Source: Devosia sp.
GTDB taxonomy: Bacteria; Pseudomonadota; Alphaproteobacteria; Rhizobiales; Devosiaceae
Length of the DNA stretch: 7,966 nucleotides
Direction of reading: 5' to 3'
Assembly (NCBI GenBank): GCA_016793415.1
Contig: JAEUMC010000837.1
Location: 1 to 7,966 of the forward strand
Part shown: in pieces, positions 5,586-7,966 of the stretch
Layout of the letters: each line of letters opens with the position of its first letter
Position numbering within the stretch: the stretch's first letter is position 1
Notes under the pieces: model-generated
Databases searched by the model: none
The model's input: only the letters and a program-made list of their open reading frames with translations
Told to the model about the DNA's origin: nothing
Program-made: the position numbers and the translations under genes

Positions 5586-5750
5586 GCAGCCTTCGCGACC
5601 TATCCGGCGCTTCTCGGGGCAGTGCGCTATCGCACACACGTGGCCGTGATCGGCATTGGCGACGAAGTGTGACCCCAATGCACTCGACAAGTGGTGTGGC
5701 TTTTTGCTGGTAAGCACCTTGATATTGCCACTCTTGTTGCGAGACCCGTT

Positions 5751-6410
5751 TTGACCACCCGCCGCCTGTTTCTGATCGGGAGCGCCGCCCTGGCGCTCAG
5801 TGCCTGTTCTTCCACCGGCAAGCGCGAACTCAGCGCGCGGACCAATGTGATCCAGGTCGATGAGCCGTGGGCCAGCTACTATTCGATGAAGACCAATGAG
5901 CCGTTCCCGGTTCCAGGCATCGATATCCGCAAGATCCCGCAGCAGTTCTGGCGCCAGGAAGTGGATTATGCCGGCGGCGAAAAGCCCGGCACCATCGTCG
6001 TCAACACCACCGAGCGCTTCCTCTATCTGGTGCAGCCGGGCGGCCGGGCCATGCGCTACGGCGTCGGCGTCGGGCGCGAGGAGGGGCTGAACTTCCGCGG
6101 TTCGGCGGTGATCGCCCGCAAGGCCGAATGGCCGCGCTGGACCCCTACCGCCAACATGATCAAGACCCAGCCCGAGCGCTACGGCCCGGTGGCCGCCGGC
6201 CTCGAGCCGGGCCTCAAGAACCCGCTCGGCCCGCGTGCGCTTTACCTCTACCGCAACGGCAAGGACACGCATTTCCGCCTGCACGGCACGCTCGAGCCCT
6301 ACACCATCGGCCAGTCGGTCTCGTCGGGCTGTATCCGCCTGATCAACCAGGACATCATCGACCTCTACAGCCGCGTCCCCACCGGCACCCGGGTGATCGT
6401 CACGGGGTGA
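5751..6410 (+). CDS. L,D-transpeptidase (YkuD domain), predicted Tat-exported lipoprotein
   Basis: A 219-residue envelope enzyme that would form or edit 3-3 cross-links in peptidoglycan or attach proteins to it. The N-terminus TTRRLFLIG fits the twin-arginine motif, followed by a hydrophobic stretch and the lipobox LSAC with lipidated Cys19. The YkuD catalytic domain covers about residues 80-219, beginning PGTIVVNTTERFLYLV, with His174 and His178-Gly in HFRLHGT and the catalytic SSGCIR (Cys194). The C-terminal GTRVIVTG is typical of the family. A TTG start (5751) is preferred because it places RR directly before the hydrophobic core; the frame stays open up to a GTG at 5691, which would give a 20-residue extension lacking signal-peptide features. 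It is divergent from the ABC operon with a 222-bp gap and seems functionally unrelated to it. I see no clear promoter of its own. Confidence 0.92.
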   Translation: MTTRRLFLIGSAALALSACSSTGKRELSARTNVIQVDEPWASYYSMKTNEPFPVPGIDIRKIPQQFWRQEVDYAGGEKPGTIVVNTTERFLYLVQPGGRAMRYGVGVGREEGLNFRGSAVIARKAEWPRWTPTANMIKTQPERYGPVAAGLEPGLKNPLGPRALYLYRNGKDTHFRLHGTLEPYTIGQSVSSGCIRLINQDIIDLYSRVPTGTRVIVTG

Positions 6411-6418
6411 CCTCTTCA

Positions 6419-6570
6419 TCCTCCCCCGCGGGGCGGGGGAGGGGGACCAGCGAAGCTGGTGGAGGGGCGGCTAGACCCTCAGTCGCACGTCGCGTTCGCT
6501 CCTGTTTGCACCATCGCTTGCTGCCACCCACGGAGCCGCCAAAGCCGCCCCACCTCCCCATCCGGGCAGG
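6419..6570. repeat. Dispersed intergenic repeat with two hairpins and a distant complementary arm
   Basis: CCTCCCCCGC (6420-6429) and GCGGGGGAGG (6433-6442) form a perfect 10-bp stem with a GGG loop. It is followed by ACCAGC-GAA-GCTGGT (6446-6460), then GGGGCGGCT (6464-6472), whose exact complement AGCCGCCCC is at 6543-6551 and is followed by ACCTCCCC. This CTCCCCCGC...GCGAAGC...GGAGGGG wording is of a kind I know as a frequent intergenic repeat in Rhizobiales and related genomes. It lies directly after the L,D-transpeptidase stop and may also help to end or stabilise that transcript; it has no T-tract. Frames through it are not credible genes. Confidence 0.7.
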
Positions 6571-6639
6571 CCGCTCCAGGACAGGGTGACAAATGCCGTT
6601 CTGCTCAGCATTATGGCCCTCCCGGAATCAGCGGTGGGG

Positions 6640-7467
6640 ATGTCCGTGGCATCAAAGGCCAATATCGATGCCTGGTTCGAGCGTATCGGCTTTGCCGGCT
6701 CGATCGCTCCCTCGCTGGAGACGCTGAGCCAATTGCATCAGCTGCATCCGGCAGCCATTCCCTACGAGAACCTCGATCCGCTGATGGGCGCGCCAGTTCG
6801 GCTCGACCTTGCCAACCTGCAGCAGAAGCTGCTGTTCGATCGGCGCGGCGGCTATTGCTTCGAGCACAACCTGTTGTTCAAGGCGATGCTCGAGGAACTC
6901 GACTTCGAGGTGAAGATGCATGGCGCCCGCGTGCTGTGGGGCCTTGCCGAGGGCGAGGAGCCGCCGCTGCGCCATCTGGTGCTGACCGTCGAGGTCGCCG
7001 GCATCACCTATCTCGCCGATGTCGGGTTCGGCGGCCAGACCGCCACAGCGCCGCTGCGCCTGCGGGCCGATGTGCCACAGCAGACGCCGCTCGATACCTA
7101 TCGCCTGCTCGAATCCGACGGCACCTGGCAGGTGGAAATCGAGATCGAGGGCGAGTGGCACCCGCTCTACAGCTTCGAGCGCACCGAGCGCGGCATGGAC
7201 GAACTGGCCAAGCTGAACGACGAGGCCGATTCCTCGCCGTTCTTCACCCAGAACCTCTTGGTCGCGAGGGTCGAAAAGACCCGGCGCGTGGCGCTGTTCA
7301 ACAGCAAGCTCAACATCCACACCGTGGGAGCGCCCAGCGAAGGGCGGCTGATCGGCTCGGTCGCCGAGCTGCGCGAGCTGCTCACCGGCAGCTTCGGGCT
7401 GCAACTGCCCAATGACGAGCGGCTCGAACCGGCGCTGCAGAAGATCATCGATCGCGAGCCCGCCTGA
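6640..7467 (+). CDS. nat: Arylamine N-acetyltransferase
   Basis: A 275-residue cytoplasmic enzyme that moves acetyl from acetyl-CoA to arylamines, hydrazines or N-hydroxyarylamines through a thioester on cysteine. The catalytic triad is complete: Cys73 in RRGGYCFEHN, His112 in LRHLVLTV and Asp127 in LADVGFGG. The N-terminal block HPAAIPYENLDPL (about 38-50) is the family's usual opening. ATG 6640 is preferred because it puts the triad close to the C70/H110/D127 of known bacterial enzymes, as I recall them, and the length matches the family. In-frame GTG 6586 (with AGGA before it) and ATG 6613 would add 18 or 9 residues, the GTG one lying just after the repeat element. The stop overlaps the next gene's ATG by one base (TGATG), suggesting one transcript. 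Natural substrate unknown. Confidence 0.95.
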   Translation: MSVASKANIDAWFERIGFAGSIAPSLETLSQLHQLHPAAIPYENLDPLMGAPVRLDLANLQQKLLFDRRGGYCFEHNLLFKAMLEELDFEVKMHGARVLWGLAEGEEPPLRHLVLTVEVAGITYLADVGFGGQTATAPLRLRADVPQQTPLDTYRLLESDGTWQVEIEIEGEWHPLYSFERTERGMDELAKLNDEADSSPFFTQNLLVARVEKTRRVALFNSKLNIHTVGAPSEGRLIGSVAELRELLTGSFGLQLPNDERLEPALQKIIDREPA

Positions 7468-7966
7468 TGGCGCCGGTTTATGTCGACCCCGACAAGGTGC
7501 TGGAGTTCAAGGACGAGCAGGCCTTCTACGATTGGCTGAGCCGGCATCACGACAGTGACGCGTGGGATGAAGTGTGGATCAAGATCCACAAGGTCGGTTC
7601 GGGCCTCCCCTCGATCACCGCCAAGGAGGCGATCGACGTCATCCTCTGCTGGGGCTGGATCGACGCCGTCCGCAAGGGCTTTGACGACAAGAGCTTCCTG
7701 CAGCGCTACACCCGCCGCGGCCGGAAGAGCATCTGGAGCAAGATCAACGTCGACAATGTCGCCCGGCTGATCAAGTCCGGCAAGATGACCGAACACGGCA
7801 TGAAGCATGTCGAGGCGGCCAAGGCCGATGGCCGCTGGGATCGCGCCTACGGCGCCGGCAAGGAGCTGAAGATCCCCGACGACTTCATGGCGGCGATTGA
7901 GGCTGAACCCGCGGCCAGGGAAATGCTGGGCAGGCTCACCGAGCAGAACCGCTTCGCGCTCGCCTT
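7467..7966 (+). CDS. YdeI/OmpD-associated family protein (partial, C-terminus beyond the window)
   Basis: The first 166 codons are present and the frame is open at the right edge. The segment KEAIDVILCWGWIDAVRKGFDDKSFLQRYTRRGRKSIWSK (split here: IDVILCWGWID, then SFLQRYTRR and SIWSKIN, about residues 55-94) is the hallmark of the YdeI/OmpD-associated family. The closing E.NRFALA resembles its usual C-terminal EQNR(F/Y)A block. About 25-30 residues are probably missing, as members are near 190-200 aa. Some relatives are annotated as bacteriocin-protection proteins on thin evidence; the biochemical role is not known. No signal peptide or membrane segment is visible. Its ATG overlaps the N-acetyltransferase stop by one base, so the two are probably translated from one mRNA. 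Confidence 0.88.
   Translation, partial: MAPVYVDPDKVLEFKDEQAFYDWLSRHHDSDAWDEVWIKIHKVGSGLPSITAKEAIDVILCWGWIDAVRKGFDDKSFLQRYTRRGRKSIWSKINVDNVARLIKSGKMTEHGMKHVEAAKADGRWDRAYGAGKELKIPDDFMAAIEAEPAAREMLGRLTEQNRFALA

Larger units (their letters stand above)
5529..5750. other. Divergent intergenic region between the transport operon and the L,D-transpeptidase
   Basis: The left part (5529-5585) holds the operon's ribosome site, operator and promoter. The rest contains a 7-bp inverted repeat, GCATTGG (5653-5659) and CCAATGC (5675-5681), with a 15-nt gap. It is more AT-rich towards 5690-5750. I see no small gene, and no promoter for the L,D-transpeptidase that I would defend. Confidence 0.5.

Noticed and set aside
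5653..5681. GCATTGG/CCAATGC inverted repeat with a 15-nt gap as an operator
   Set aside because: The arms are only 7 bp with a long gap, and no regulator or promoter can be tied to them; it may be chance.
5556..6419. Minus-strand frame opposite the L,D-transpeptidase
   Set aside because: The plus strand carries intact YkuD catalytic motifs, and the opposing frame has no family features and would cross the operon's promoter region.
6586..6639. GTG 6586 or ATG 6613 as the start of the N-acetyltransferase
   Set aside because: They add residues the family lacks and move the catalytic Cys away from its usual position near 70. GTG 6586 has an AGGA ahead of it, so this is a preference, not proof.
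6459..7415. Plus-strand frame overlapping the N-acetyltransferase
   Set aside because: It is a +1/+2 shadow rich in Arg and Ala. The N-acetyltransferase frame has the complete triad.
1..7966. CRISPR array, tRNA, rRNA, integrase or transposase
   Set aside because: No regularly spaced direct repeats, no RNA-gene signatures and no recombinase motifs were seen in any frame.

Overview
The window is a GC-rich stretch of bacterial chromosome with closely packed genes. The gene types point to an alphaproteobacterium, probably of the Hyphomicrobiales (Devosia-like): a PAAT-type ABC operon with a glycosylasparaginase inside it, a Tat-type L,D-transpeptidase lipoprotein, and a CTCCCCCGC-type intergenic repeat. 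This placement comes from gene content and base composition, not from a marker gene. I see no tRNA, rRNA, CRISPR array, transposase or phage gene.

Layout. At the left edge is the N-terminal part of a ROK sugar kinase (1-381, minus), most like GlcNAc kinase NagK. It is divergent from a LacI-family regulator (468-1469, plus). A structured convergent intergenic region (1470-1712) follows. Next is a tight five-gene operon on the minus strand, read from 5528 down to 1713: permease, permease, ATPase, glycosylasparaginase, periplasmic binding protein. Junctions are -1, 3, 5 and 20 nt. Divergent from its promoter is an L,D-transpeptidase lipoprotein (5751-6410, plus). After a repeat-rich gap come an arylamine N-acetyltransferase (6640-7467) and, overlapping it by one base, a YdeI/OmpD-associated-family gene that runs off the right edge.

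How the genes may work together (inference). The transporter looks like an amino-acid importer whose binding protein keeps the residues that grip a free alpha-amino/alpha-carboxylate group. The asparaginase has the residues of true glycosylasparaginase and no signal peptide, so its substrate must be brought into the cytoplasm. The nearby kinase would phosphorylate the released GlcNAc. A LacI-type regulator, a class that normally senses sugars, is encoded next door, and a perfect LacI-type operator (GTGAAACCGGTTTCAC, 5544-5559) overlaps the operon promoter. Together this suggests an uptake and breakdown pathway for GlcNAc-asparagine, the core of N-glycoproteins. A near-identical copy of the operator (3100-3113) lies inside the asparaginase gene.
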